Notes under the pieces: model-generated | Told to the model about the DNA's origin: nothing | What the model saw: the letters and a program-made list of their open reading frames with translations, nothing else | Database searches by the model: none | NCBI RefSeq assembly: GCF_016907295.1 | Contig: NZ_JAFBBR010000001.1 | Location: forward strand, 3,038,001 to 3,102,000 | DNA: 64,000 nt | DNA from: Microbacterium dextranolyticum | GTDB lineage: Bacteria; Actinomycetota; Actinomycetes; Actinomycetales; Microbacteriaceae | Reading direction: 5' to 3' | Made by a program: the position numbers and the translations under genes | Shown here: positions 19,801 to 26,120 of the stretch, piece by piece | Position numbering within the stretch: position 1 is the first letter of the stretch | How the letters are laid out: each line of letters starts with the position of its first letter

Positions 19801-19998
19801 CGACTGGTGGTTGAAGTGCCCCACGAGCAGGCTCGACTGCTTCGTGACCCACACCCCGCCGTCATGCAGATCGACCTCGGTCGTCGGCTTTCCCTCGTAG
19901 GCGACGGCGAAGAAGCCGACGGCCAGGGCGGCGACGGTGACGACGCTCGCCGACATCAGCGTTTTCGGGCGCGCTCGCAGCCACGCAAATGAGGTCAT
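13897..19998 (-). CDS. giant membrane-anchored tandem Ig-like/FN3 surface protein
   Basis: This 2033-residue protein has one N-terminal membrane helix (about 15-33, SASVVTVAALAVGFF) and otherwise lies outside the cell. Residues 40-350 look like a beta-propeller or beta-rich head. About eleven Ig/cadherin-like modules follow, many with the loop type NDTDPDGD, and then at least three FN3 modules with SW.PP and NGSSYQVRVRA features. The C-terminal 100 residues are Cys- and Trp-rich (YVSGGGCVNGCYKY, IDCWHDTGG). There is no sortase motif. The ATG has a GGAGGGGAG ribosome site about 10 nt upstream. It is the first gene of the operon and the likely client or adhesin that the MoxR/DUF58 and kinase modules serve. 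Ligand and export route are unknown. Confidence 0.9.
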   Translation of the reverse strand: MTSFAWLRARPKTLMSASVVTVAALAVGFFAVAYEGKPTTEVDLHDGGVWVTKQSSLLVGHFNHQSRVLDGGLRTGTADYDLLQSGTRVLVVDSTASSIAAIDPSRVIMSDSAELKPGSSVAMGSDTVAVIEPTGALWTSPFTAISGIGAQDTKPVADEGENAKIAVGVDGTVYAASAAEAQVRSYGPGDDGSTTQKSSRSLDGVAPGHKLSITVVGTTPYVLDHDTDTLYGGDGSRVQVPHGAVLQQPSGTADAVTLATPSALVRVAVDGGAIQTVDAGGGEGTPSEPVYVAGCAYGAWSGTGRFVRDCPGDADDTVRDVPGVEPTSKLRFRVNRDVVVLNDVFGGAAWMASDSMQRVDNWQDITPPEGQGDDEDKTTEETVQTTLPERTDQNTPPIAQDDQYGVRPGRTTVLPVLDNDTDADGDVLVASPTSTPSFGTVTSINNGAALQFTTPEGATGTTSFRYSVDDGRGGEASATVTLTVHPFDVNSAPVQKRTTPITVESGGTASYNVLSDWIDPDGDDIFLKDVAPDGGDEADFTPDGQITYRAIGGVQGRKDVPIVVSDGTADGPGVARYDIRPLGTTVPVTNADHVVTRAGVTVTVSPLTNDTSSGSEPLRLTRVDDVPGATIVPDFANKTFTFTAAGPGTYYAQYLVSAGPNSVPGLVRVDVLPASDDDLPPVAVRDIALLPVGGDVLVNVLSNDTDPNGGILVVQSVSSEPGSGVAAAVLGHETVRISDVGSLSRQVRVGYTISNGSHSATGEIVVIPVPPPAKLRPPVANDDQAVVRVGDTVSIPVLANDYHPNGDTMHVAPDLVPPLVNPADGEAFVSEDKVRFRAGDTPKTVYVTYEAVDSTGQRDAGYVTIQILPRNDEANSAPKPHDLTARTLSGSKVTIPVPLDGIDQDGDSVELVGIADAPKKGRIVDTGANAFTYEAFQDATGVDTFSYRVRDALGKDATANIQVGIAPAASVNQAPYAVRDSVVIRPGREVAVPVLANDSDPDGDEFGFAEEDPVTVPDVPGLKARVSGKYLLITAPNEQMNTSLQYAITDSRGARASTSVQITVDPEVPLERPIARDDRVRAEDLKDGTTADVAVLENDDDPDGTKSDLAVSLGAGSENARVNADGTVHVQVTDQRQLITYTITDPDGLTDSAFIRVPALSELPPSLISTKPVEVKSGQSIDLPLSQYVRAAGGKDVSITEAAKVSAVHSNGAGLIKDQHTLVYTSADRYFGSDALTFEVTDGTGPDDPAGRKATLTIPITVLPPDNQPPTMLGASMNVAPGEDATVLDLAALATDPDPGDQGKLTFRIKGSTPNGLTSSVEGTQLKVSAATSTAKGTRADLTVTADDGTTTPAEATISITVTASTRPLATANDDVIAQSNQGATESVAVLENDVNPFPGTPLKIESASLETGKAQVVVNGDRVNVTSDPAFVGVVVARYRVLDATGDPDRAAEGRIRITVQGKPDAPGRPVVSSIQSRTVVLSWTPPTDNGAPITGYTVTSTANNYTKQCASTTCTLDGLTNNVEYNFVVTATNKVGTSDPSMPSETARPDVRPDTPAPPTLVFGDRSLTVSWVPPRTEGSPVTSYTLEISPAPPSGIVQKSGVTGTSIVWDGLENGSSYQVRVRAHNKAPDPSEFSPWSASMVPAAPPSAPGAPTTTLLDPVGSQAQIRVDWNAPNKNGDTISGYELRVLQGGSVVKTVPVSGSQTSQAVVVDTSTTNYTFDVRAQNKAGWGERSPQSAPRRGVTAPAAPTNVAASEGDNTVGVTWAAGAGNGAASGEIVYQYSVSGGNWRGDWISGGGNGAGTIGNGQVNNNGTYTIRVRAVSTVDGSTYASGASNESNAVAPYGQIGNPSASASTSGTNITYSWSSPSRNGRDISTDVYIDGGLVSHDASGSITRGHGYSETHTIEVRTSAAAQTTAASASARTVDAPPPPQPRVWVSRGDYVSGGGCVNGCYKYVVNTQNFPAGRYSIDCWHDTGGPTRFGTRAAFDLPANGSVQLYCWKGADGNNAWVDIVGWGGDVDTEKQWWPRG

Positions 19999-20170
19999 TG
20001 CGGCTCGGCTCCCCTCCGGGCTCGGTTGTGTGCGTGGCGTCGGGACCTGGTGCTGAAGCAGGCGCTCACGTCGTGCAGACCTCGACAGCCTACGTCACGG
20101 AAGAGCCTGATCGGCACCTCTTCCCATGGGCAGAACTACCCATGTATAGGGCGTCGCCGAGGAGCGCGCG
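19999..20170 (-). promoter_or_regulatory. presumed promoter region of the ten-gene operon
   Basis: This 172-bp gap separates the UvrA-like gene stop from the start of the giant Ig-like gene, both on the minus strand. The minus strand carries a TATACA hexamer (20148-20143). Next to it is an inverted repeat ATGGG/CCCAT at about 20126-20142 around the sequence CAGAACTA. The gene start is marked by a strong GGAGGGGAG ribosome site. The promoter call is inference from position and the TATACA match, and no good -35 box was found. Confidence 0.35.
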
Positions 20171-22531
20171 TCATGCGGCCGTGTATGCCGCGAGGTGGCG
20201 CGCGGTGAGGGTCGAACCGTCGGCCACGAGTTGCTCGGGAGTGCCCTCGAAGACGATGGCGCCGCCGTCCCTGCCCGCGCCCGGTCCCACGTCGATGATC
20301 CAGTCCGCGTGCGCCATCACCGCCTGATGGTGCTCGATCACGATGACCGAGTTGCCGGCATCCACCAGTCTGTCCAGCAGCGCCAGCAGGCCCTCGACGT
20401 CGGCGAGGTGCAGGCCCGTGGTCGGTTCGTCGAGGACGTACACCGCGCCCTTCTTCGCCATCGAGATCGCGAGCTTCAGCCGCTGTCGCTCACCGCCGGA
20501 CAGGGTGTTCAGCGCCTGCCCGAGCGTGAGGTAGCCGAGACCCGCATCGATCATGCGGGCGAGCACCGTATGCGCGGGGCCCGAGGAGAAGAAGGCGGCG
20601 GCCTCGCCCGCCGACATCGCCAGCACATCGGCGATCGTACGTCCCTCGAGCGTGTACTCGAGCACCTCGTCGCTGAACCCCGAGCCTTCGCAGAGGTCGC
20701 AGCGCGTCTCGACGCTCTGCGTGAACCCGAGGTTCGTGATGATGACGCCGAGTCCTTTGCAGGCCGGGCAGGCGCCCTCGGAGTTCGCGCTGAACAGCGA
20801 CGGCGTGACGCCGTTCGCCTTGGCGAACGCCTTGCGGATGTCGTCGAGGATGCCGGTGTAGGTTGCGGGACTCGAACGGCGCGACCCCTTGATCGGCGTC
20901 TGGTCGACGACGATCACCTCGTCCGACGGGGGCAGGCTGCCGTGGATCAGCGACGACTTGCCCGATCCGGCGACCCCGGTGACGACCGTGAGGATGCCGA
21001 GGGGCACGTCGACGTCGACGCCGCGCAGGTTGTGCAGGCTCGCCCCACGGATCTCGATCGCGCCGCGCGCCTGGCGGGTCGCCGGCTTGAGCCGGGCGCG
21101 GTGGTCGAGATGACGCCCGGTCACCGTGTTCGAGGCGCGGAGGCCCGCCACGCCGCCCTCGAAGGTGATCGTGCCGCCCGCCGCGCCCGCGCCGGGACCG
21201 AGGTCGACGATGTGATCGGCGATGGCGATGACTTCGGGCTTGTGCTCGACGACGAGAACGGTGTTCCCCTTGTCGCGCAGCTGCAGCAGCAGCGCGTTCA
21301 TGCGCTGGATGTCATGGGGGTGCAGCCCCGCGGTCGGCTCGTCGAACACGTAGGTCATGTCGGTCAGGGCGGAGCCGAGGTGCCGGATCATCTTGGCCCG
21401 CTGCGCCTCGCCGCCCGACAGGCTGCCGCTCGAACGATCGAGCGACAGGTAGCCCAGCCCGATGTCGACGAACGAGTCGAGCGTGGCGCGCAGTCCCGCC
21501 ACGAGCGGCGCGACGGCGGGATCGTCGATGGATGCCACCCAGACCGCGAGGTCGGTGATCTGCATCGCCGCGGCATCCGCGATGTTCACGCCCCCGATCC
21601 GCGACGACCGCGCCCCGTCGTTGAGTCTCGTACCCTCGCATGCCGGGCACGGCATGAACCGGACGGCGCGATCGACGAACGCACGGATGTGCGGCTGCAG
21701 GCTGTCGCGGTCTTTCTGCAGCATCGACTTGGTGATCTTGGGGACGAGGCCCTCGTAGGTCATGTTGGTCGAGGCGATCCGCACCTTCGTCTGCTCGTGG
21801 TGCAGCAGGTCGTGCAGCTCGGTCTCGGTGTAGTCGCGGAGGGGCTTGTCGGGATCGAGAAATCCCGACTCGGCATAGATGCGCACGAGCCACCCGTCGG
21901 GCGTGTAGCCCGGCACCCGGATCGCCCCCGCCGACAGCGACAGCGAGCGGTCGAGCAGCTCGTCGACATCCACGTCGCTCACCTGACCGAGCCCTTCGCA
22001 CTCGGGGCACATGCCGCCGGTGACCTCGAACGAGCGCCGCTGCTTCGTGCCCTTGTTCTTGCCCACGGCGATCGTGACCGCTCCGGCGCCCGAGACCGAG
22101 GGCACGTTGAACGAGAACGCCTGGGGCGATCCCACGTGCGGCTGGCCGAGCCTGCTGAACAGCAGCCGCAGCATGGCGTGCACATCGGTCGCCGTGCCGA
22201 CCGTGGAACGGGCGTTGGCACCCATCCGCTCCTGGTCGACGACGATCGCGGGGCTGATGTTCTCGAGCGCGTCGACGTCGGGGCGGCTCAGCTGCCCCAT
22301 GAACTGCTGCACGAACGTGGGGTAGGTCTCGTTGATGAGTCGCTGCGACTCGTTGGCGATCGTGCCGAAGACGAGGCTGGACTTGCCCGAGCCGCTCACC
22401 CCGGTGAAGACCGTGAGACGGCGCTTGGGGATCTCGACGTCGACGCCGCGGAGGTTGTTCTCGCGGGCGCCCACGACCCGGATCACCTCGTGCGCGTCGG
22501 CGATGGCGTTGTCGGAGCGTGGGGATGTCAT
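20171..22531 (-). CDS. short UvrA-like ABC ATPase (UvrA2/DrrC type)
   Basis: This tandem ABC ATPase has 786 residues, about 150 shorter than UvrA of excision repair. The first half has Walker A FTGVSGSGKSSLV, the zinc-binding CPECEGLGQV and CPACEGTRLND, and the signature SGSLSGGEAQRAKM. The second half has VTGVAGSGKSSL, CPACKGLGV with a later CDLCEGSGF, and NTLSGGERQRLKL. UvrA2 and DrrC relatives of this size are linked to drug and damage tolerance and not to core repair. It is read 64 bp downstream of a TetR gene on the same strand and so is probably derepressed with it. The start ATG is preceded by a moderate purine-rich tract. Specific substrate or drug cannot be read from sequence. Confidence 0.93.
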   Translation of the reverse strand: MTSPRSDNAIADAHEVIRVVGARENNLRGVDVEIPKRRLTVFTGVSGSGKSSLVFGTIANESQRLINETYPTFVQQFMGQLSRPDVDALENISPAIVVDQERMGANARSTVGTATDVHAMLRLLFSRLGQPHVGSPQAFSFNVPSVSGAGAVTIAVGKNKGTKQRRSFEVTGGMCPECEGLGQVSDVDVDELLDRSLSLSAGAIRVPGYTPDGWLVRIYAESGFLDPDKPLRDYTETELHDLLHHEQTKVRIASTNMTYEGLVPKITKSMLQKDRDSLQPHIRAFVDRAVRFMPCPACEGTRLNDGARSSRIGGVNIADAAAMQITDLAVWVASIDDPAVAPLVAGLRATLDSFVDIGLGYLSLDRSSGSLSGGEAQRAKMIRHLGSALTDMTYVFDEPTAGLHPHDIQRMNALLLQLRDKGNTVLVVEHKPEVIAIADHIVDLGPGAGAAGGTITFEGGVAGLRASNTVTGRHLDHRARLKPATRQARGAIEIRGASLHNLRGVDVDVPLGILTVVTGVAGSGKSSLIHGSLPPSDEVIVVDQTPIKGSRRSSPATYTGILDDIRKAFAKANGVTPSLFSANSEGACPACKGLGVIITNLGFTQSVETRCDLCEGSGFSDEVLEYTLEGRTIADVLAMSAGEAAAFFSSGPAHTVLARMIDAGLGYLTLGQALNTLSGGERQRLKLAISMAKKGAVYVLDEPTTGLHLADVEGLLALLDRLVDAGNSVIVIEHHQAVMAHADWIIDVGPGAGRDGGAIVFEGTPEQLVADGSTLTARHLAAYTAA

Positions 22532-22595
22532 GGGGTCAGTCTGCCGCCCCGCTCGCAGACCCGCGACCGGGGGGCGATCCGGTGCGCGAGGTCGC

Positions 22596-23234
22596 TCACA
22601 CGCCGAATCGCGCGGCGAGCCCGGCGATCACGATGCCGAGCTGGCGCGAGAACCGCGCGTCGGCGTCGCCTCCCACGTGCCCTGCGGCGGCGACCAGAGG
22701 AGCGTCGGGCCCGATGGCCGCGTCGCGGGCGTCGACGGAGTAGCGCTCGGGGTCGGATGCCGCGGACTGCGCGCGCTCCTGCTCTTCGATCACGAAGCCG
22801 ACGACGTAGGCCGTGACGATCTCGGCGGCGTCCACGGCATCCGCCAGGTCGAGCCCCTGCGCCACCCAGCGTTCGAACCAGGGCTCCTGCGCGCGCAGGG
22901 TCTGCGCGTCGGTGAGTCGGGTGCCGCTGAAGGTGCGGGCGCCGTCGCGGTGCGCCAGGTACTCCCGACGAAGAGCGTGCGCGTAGGCGTCGAGCACGAC
23001 GGTCCACGCCGCGTCGGATGGGACCGCGTGGAGCGAGAGCTGCACACGTCGCTGGATCTCGGTGCCCATGTCGTCGAGAAGCTGCTGTTTGCTGCCGACG
23101 TGCCAATAGAGCGCGGGTGCGCGCACGTCGAGGCGAGCCGCGACCGCACGCAGCGTCACCGCCTCGATCCCGCCGTCATCCAGCACCGCGAGGGCGGCGT
23201 CGACGATGCGCTCCTTCGTGATCCCCTTCGCCAT
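22596..23234 (-). CDS. TetR-family repressor (TetR_C type)
   Basis: This 212-residue regulator has an N-terminal TetR helix-turn-helix (ITKERIVDAALAVL ... VTLRAVAARLDVRAPALYWH). The C-terminal ligand domain is of the tetracycline-repressor kind. It starts divergently from the oxidoreductase gene, with only 65 bp between the two start codons. That gap holds two copies of the palindrome YTTAACnnnGTTAAG. It lies upstream of the UvrA-like gene on the same strand, so it probably controls itself, that ATPase and the oxidoreductase. No clear ribosome site precedes the ATG, so leaderless or weak translation is possible. Confidence 0.93.
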   Translation of the reverse strand: MAKGITKERIVDAALAVLDDGGIEAVTLRAVAARLDVRAPALYWHVGSKQQLLDDMGTEIQRRVQLSLHAVPSDAAWTVVLDAYAHALRREYLAHRDGARTFSGTRLTDAQTLRAQEPWFERWVAQGLDLADAVDAAEIVTAYVVGFVIEEQERAQSAASDPERYSVDARDAAIGPDAPLVAAAGHVGGDADARFSRQLGIVIAGLAARFGV

Positions 23235-23243
23235 GCTTGACAG

Positions 23244-23258
23244 CTTAACAACGTTAAG
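23244..23258. promoter_or_regulatory. TetR operator 1 (CTTAACAACGTTAAG)
   Basis: This 15-bp inverted repeat has arms CTTAAC and GTTAAG around AAC, and lies 10 bp upstream of the TetR start codon. A TTGACA hexamer (23237-23242, plus strand) abuts it and could be the -35 box of the oxidoreductase promoter. The match to operator 2, with 33 bp between equivalent bases, makes a chance occurrence unlikely. Confidence 0.75.
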
Positions 23259-23276
23259 GGACGATGGATGACATCA

Positions 23277-23291
23277 TTTAACTTAGTTAAG
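23277..23291. promoter_or_regulatory. TetR operator 2 (TTTAACTTAGTTAAG)
   Basis: This is the second copy of TTAAC-nnn-GTTAAG. It overlaps the AGGAG ribosome site (23290-23294) of the oxidoreductase gene that starts at 23300. A bound repressor here would block transcription into the gene. The centre-to-centre spacing to operator 1 is 33 bp, about three helical turns, which puts both dimers on one face of the DNA. Confidence 0.75.
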
Positions 23292-23299
23292 GAGTCATC

Positions 23300-24256
23300 A
23301 TGCGCGCCGCCCTCATCACCTCGTTCGACACCCCGCCGCAGGTCGCCGACATCCCCGACCCCGATCCGCAGGACGGCGGCGAGATCGTCACCGTCCTGGC
23401 ATCCGCCGTGCACCCGCGCGTGCGCTCGCAGGCCGACGGGTCGCACTACACCACCACCGGCGTCCTGCCGCTCGTCCCCGGAATCGACGGCGTGGGCCGA
23501 GACGCCCGCGGCAACCTGCGCTACTTCGTGTGCGAGAGCGGAGCGATGGCCGAACGTGCCGTCGTCGACCCGCGCCGCAGCGTGGTGCTGCCGCCCGACG
23601 TCGACCCGGTCGTGATCGCCGCGGCGATGAATCCCGCGATGTCGTCGTGGATCGCGCTGCGTCGACGCATCGAGTTCACCCCCGGTTCGCGCGTGCTCAT
23701 CATGGGTGCGACCGGAAACGCGGGGCGGATGGCGATCCAGATCGCCCGTCGCCTCGGCGCCGGGCACGTCGCCGCCGCCGGCCGGGATCCGCAGAAACTC
23801 GCCGCCCTGCCGGGCCTCGGCGCCGACACCGTCATCGACCTCGCCCGTGATCCGCAGCAGGTCGCCCTCGACCTGGCCGCCGCGGGGCGCGAGGTCGACG
23901 TGGTGCTCGACTATCTCTGGGGGCCGTGGGCGGCCAACGCGCTGCGGGCGATCGTCCCCGCACGCGAGGACGACACTCAGGCCCTGACCTGGGTGCAGAT
24001 CGGGTCGATCACCGGTCCGGAATCGCCCCTCCCGTCCGCGGCGCTGCGCGCCTGCAACCTCCGCATCGTCGGCAGCGGACAGGGCTCCGTCTCGCCGCGG
24101 GACATTCTCGCCGAGCTTCCGGGCCTGGCGGCAGAGGTGATGAGCGGCGGGTACGAGATCGACGCGGTGCCCGTGCCGCTCTCGGACGTCACCGCGGCGT
24201 GGGAGCACCCGGCATCCGACGGCGCACGCACGGTGATCGTGCCGACCGCGAGCTGA
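23300..24256 (+). CDS. zinc-free MDR/quinone-oxidoreductase-like enzyme
   Basis: This 318-residue protein belongs to the medium-chain dehydrogenase family, zeta-crystallin/quinone reductase branch. It has an N-terminal GroES-like part (PGIDGVGRDARG) and a Rossmann part with the dinucleotide loop GATGNAGRMAIQIA near residue 135. No zinc-ligand Cys cluster is present. It probably reduces quinones or enones with NADPH. The ATG has a good AGGAG ribosome site that overlaps TetR operator 2. It is divergent from the TetR gene and is most likely its main regulated target, giving a detoxification role together with the UvrA-like ATPase. Confidence 0.9.
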   Translation: MRAALITSFDTPPQVADIPDPDPQDGGEIVTVLASAVHPRVRSQADGSHYTTTGVLPLVPGIDGVGRDARGNLRYFVCESGAMAERAVVDPRRSVVLPPDVDPVVIAAAMNPAMSSWIALRRRIEFTPGSRVLIMGATGNAGRMAIQIARRLGAGHVAAAGRDPQKLAALPGLGADTVIDLARDPQQVALDLAAAGREVDVVLDYLWGPWAANALRAIVPAREDDTQALTWVQIGSITGPESPLPSAALRACNLRIVGSGQGSVSPRDILAELPGLAAEVMSGGYEIDAVPVPLSDVTAAWEHPASDGARTVIVPTAS

Positions 24257-24283
24257 GAACCGCGGCGGCTCGCCACCGGGTCG

Positions 24284-24862
24284 TCAGACCGCCCGGTGGC
24301 AGCCGACGAGATGGTCGTCGACCATGCCCGCCGACTGCATCAGCGCGTACATCGTGGTCGATCCGACGAACCGGAATCCCGTCTTCCGGAGCGCCGTCGA
24401 CAGGGCGTCGGATGCCGCGGTCACCGCCGGGACGTCCGCGAAGCTGCGGGGGCGCTGCGCCCCGGCGCGCGGGGCGGGGGCGAACGACCACATGAGGGCG
24501 TCGAACTCTCCCTGCTGCATCGCCGCCACGAGGCGGGCGTTGCCGATCGTCGCCAGGATCTTGGCGCGATTGCGCACGATCCCCGCATCGGCCATCAGCC
24601 GCTCGACGTCATCGTCGGCCAACGCGGCGACGACGTCGGGGTCGAAGCCGGCGAACACCTCGCGGAACCGCGGTCGCTTGCGCAGGATCGTGATCCACGA
24701 CAGTCCCGCCTGGAAGCCTTCGAGGCTGGTCTTCTCGAACAGCGCGCGGTCGCCGTGCAACGGCCGCCCCCACTCCTCGTCGTGGTAGCGGCGGTACTCG
24801 GCGTCATCCCCGACCCAGCCGCAGCGCACGATTCCGTCGGGCCCCGTGCGCAGATCGTCCAT
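24284..24862 (-). CDS. tag: DNA-3-methyladenine glycosylase I
   Basis: This base-excision repair enzyme has 192 residues, the usual Tag length, and removes 3-methyladenine from DNA. The N-terminal RCGWVGDDAEYRRYHDEEWG and the C-terminal DHLVGCHR supply the family's Cys/His zinc ligands. The segment EKTSLEGFQAGLSW holds the catalytic Glu. It is convergent with the oxidoreductase gene (27-bp gap). An 82-bp palindromic element lies 120 bp upstream of its start. Confidence 0.96.
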   Translation of the reverse strand: MDDLRTGPDGIVRCGWVGDDAEYRRYHDEEWGRPLHGDRALFEKTSLEGFQAGLSWITILRKRPRFREVFAGFDPDVVAALADDDVERLMADAGIVRNRAKILATIGNARLVAAMQQGEFDALMWSFAPAPRAGAQRPRSFADVPAVTAASDALSTALRKTGFRFVGSTTMYALMQSAGMVDDHLVGCHRAV

Positions 24863-24981
24863 GCGCCCAGGCTAGCGACGGCCTCCGACCTCGCCGCCGA
24901 GCGCGTCAGGCCCCGGGCGCGGAGCGCGGCGGGGCCCGGCGACGGAGCCCCGGGCATCCCGCCCTCGCACCCTCATCCCGC

Positions 24982-25063
24982 CACGAACTCCGCAGAAAGT
25001 CACGAACTCCGCAGCCGATCGCCGCTTTGCCTGCGGAGTTCGTGCTCGCGTGCGGAGTTCGTG
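24982..25063. repeat. 82-bp four-arm palindromic element, copy 1 (GAACTCCGCA type)
   Basis: Four 14-bp arms are present: CACGAACTCCGCAG at 24982 and 25001, then inverted CTGCGGAGTTCGTG at 25031 and GTGCGGAGTTCGTG at 25050. Arm starts are 19 bp apart within each pair, and the central spacer is 16 bp. It lies in the gap between tag and the SDR gene and ends 2 bp from the SDR stop codon. Folded, it gives two 14-bp helices separated by a 5x5 internal loop. Confidence 0.9.
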
Positions 25064-25065
25064 CG

Positions 25066-26061
25066 TCACCGCCCGGGGCGCGACGCGCCGGCGCCGAGCG
25101 CGTCGCGCAGCGCGTCCTCGAGGTCGGGATGCCGGAACACGAAGCCCTGGTCTGCGAGAACCCCCGGCAGCACCCACCGGCTCTTCAGCACGAGTTCCGG
25201 CTCGGTGCGCAGCGCCCACATCGCGCTCTCCAGCATCCAGCGCCGCGCCGGCAGCCCGATCGGCACGCCGACGATGCGGCGCAGCGTCGCCATCAGCGTG
25301 GCGTCGTCGCTCGGGTGCGGGCTCGCGAGGTTCACGACGCCCGAGATGTCGTCGTGATCGCGGATGAAGCGCACGGCCGAGACGACGTCGTCGATGTGGA
25401 TCCAACTGAACCGCTGGCGTCCGCGCGTGTCGTGGTGCGGCGGGCAGCCGTCGCCGGTCGGCGCCTCGCCGATGCCCCGGTAGCGCGCGTGCGTCGGCCC
25501 CCAGCCGTCGAGGTGCGGCCCGCCGAGTCCGGTGCGCGCGAGCGTCGCCAGCAGCCGGGTGGCGGGACCCTCGCCGAGCACGATCGCCATCCGGAGGGCG
25601 ACGCGCCGGGTGCCGGGCATCTCGCCCGCGAAGAACGCTCCCTCCCACGCGCGGGCGACGTCGACCGAGAACCCGGTGCCGAGCTCTCCCGTCGCCTCGG
25701 TGTTCGCGCGGTCCATCGCGTGCCGGTAGATGGTGGCGGTCGAGGCGTTCATCCACACCCGCGGCGGGTGGCGGGCGCGCAGGACCGCATCATGCAGCGC
25801 GCGGGTGGTCTCGACCCGGGATCGCAGGATCTCATTCCGATTGCGATCGGTGTAGCGGCAGTTCACCGACCGGCCGGCGAGGTTGACGAGCACATCGGCG
25901 CCGTCCACCGCCTCGGCGATCTTCTCGGGGTGCCCCCACGAGACGGGGCCACCCCTCCCGATCGTGACGACCTCGTACCCGTCGGTGCGGAAGGCCCGGA
26001 CGAGTGCCGACCCCACGAATCCGCTCGCTCCGGCGATGACGACCCGACCTGCGGCATCCAT
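25066..26061 (-). CDS. TIGR01777-type NAD-dependent epimerase (SDR with DUF1731)
   Basis: This 331-residue extended short-chain dehydrogenase has an N-terminal Rossmann motif VIAGASGFVGSALV, an active-site-like region RVWMNASTATIYRH in place of a classical YxxxK, and a C-terminal DUF1731 (VGVPIGLPARRWML ... RWVLPGVLADQGF). Relatives (YfcH/SulA type) have no firmly known substrate. It starts divergently from the DUF4166 gene, 59 bp away. The two families frequently occur together or fused, so they probably act in one pathway. A perfect 14-bp palindrome lies between the two start codons. Confidence 0.9.
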   Translation of the reverse strand: MDAAGRVVIAGASGFVGSALVRAFRTDGYEVVTIGRGGPVSWGHPEKIAEAVDGADVLVNLAGRSVNCRYTDRNRNEILRSRVETTRALHDAVLRARHPPRVWMNASTATIYRHAMDRANTEATGELGTGFSVDVARAWEGAFFAGEMPGTRRVALRMAIVLGEGPATRLLATLARTGLGGPHLDGWGPTHARYRGIGEAPTGDGCPPHHDTRGRQRFSWIHIDDVVSAVRFIRDHDDISGVVNLASPHPSDDATLMATLRRIVGVPIGLPARRWMLESAMWALRTEPELVLKSRWVLPGVLADQGFVFRHPDLEDALRDALGAGASRPGR

Positions 26062-26086
26062 TTAGACCTCTCTTCGTTCAGCATTT

Positions 26087-26100
26087 CTGAACATGTTCAG
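26087..26100. promoter_or_regulatory. palindromic operator candidate CTGAACATGTTCAG
   Basis: This perfect 14-bp palindrome lies between the divergent SDR and DUF4166 genes. A further half-site GTTCAG sits at 26076-26081, giving a second inverted pair with CTGAAC at 26087. The arrangement suggests an operator for a dimeric repressor controlling both genes. No regulator gene is adjacent, so its owner is unknown. Confidence 0.55.
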
Positions 26101-26120
26101 ATTAATGTACCGTGAGAGAT

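Noticed and set aside
13870..19992. A 2040-codon open frame on the plus strand opposite the giant Ig-like gene
   Set aside because: It mirrors the minus-strand gene almost exactly and its protein is a shapeless Arg/Gly/Asp/Val-rich sequence. Long antisense frames are expected opposite genes with strong third-position GC bias.
24982..25063. Palindromic element copy 1 as a simple rho-independent terminator of the SDR gene
   Set aside because: It is close to the stop codon, but the same sequence occurs inside a gene and at unrelated positions, there is no T-run, and the four-arm design is more complex than a terminator needs.
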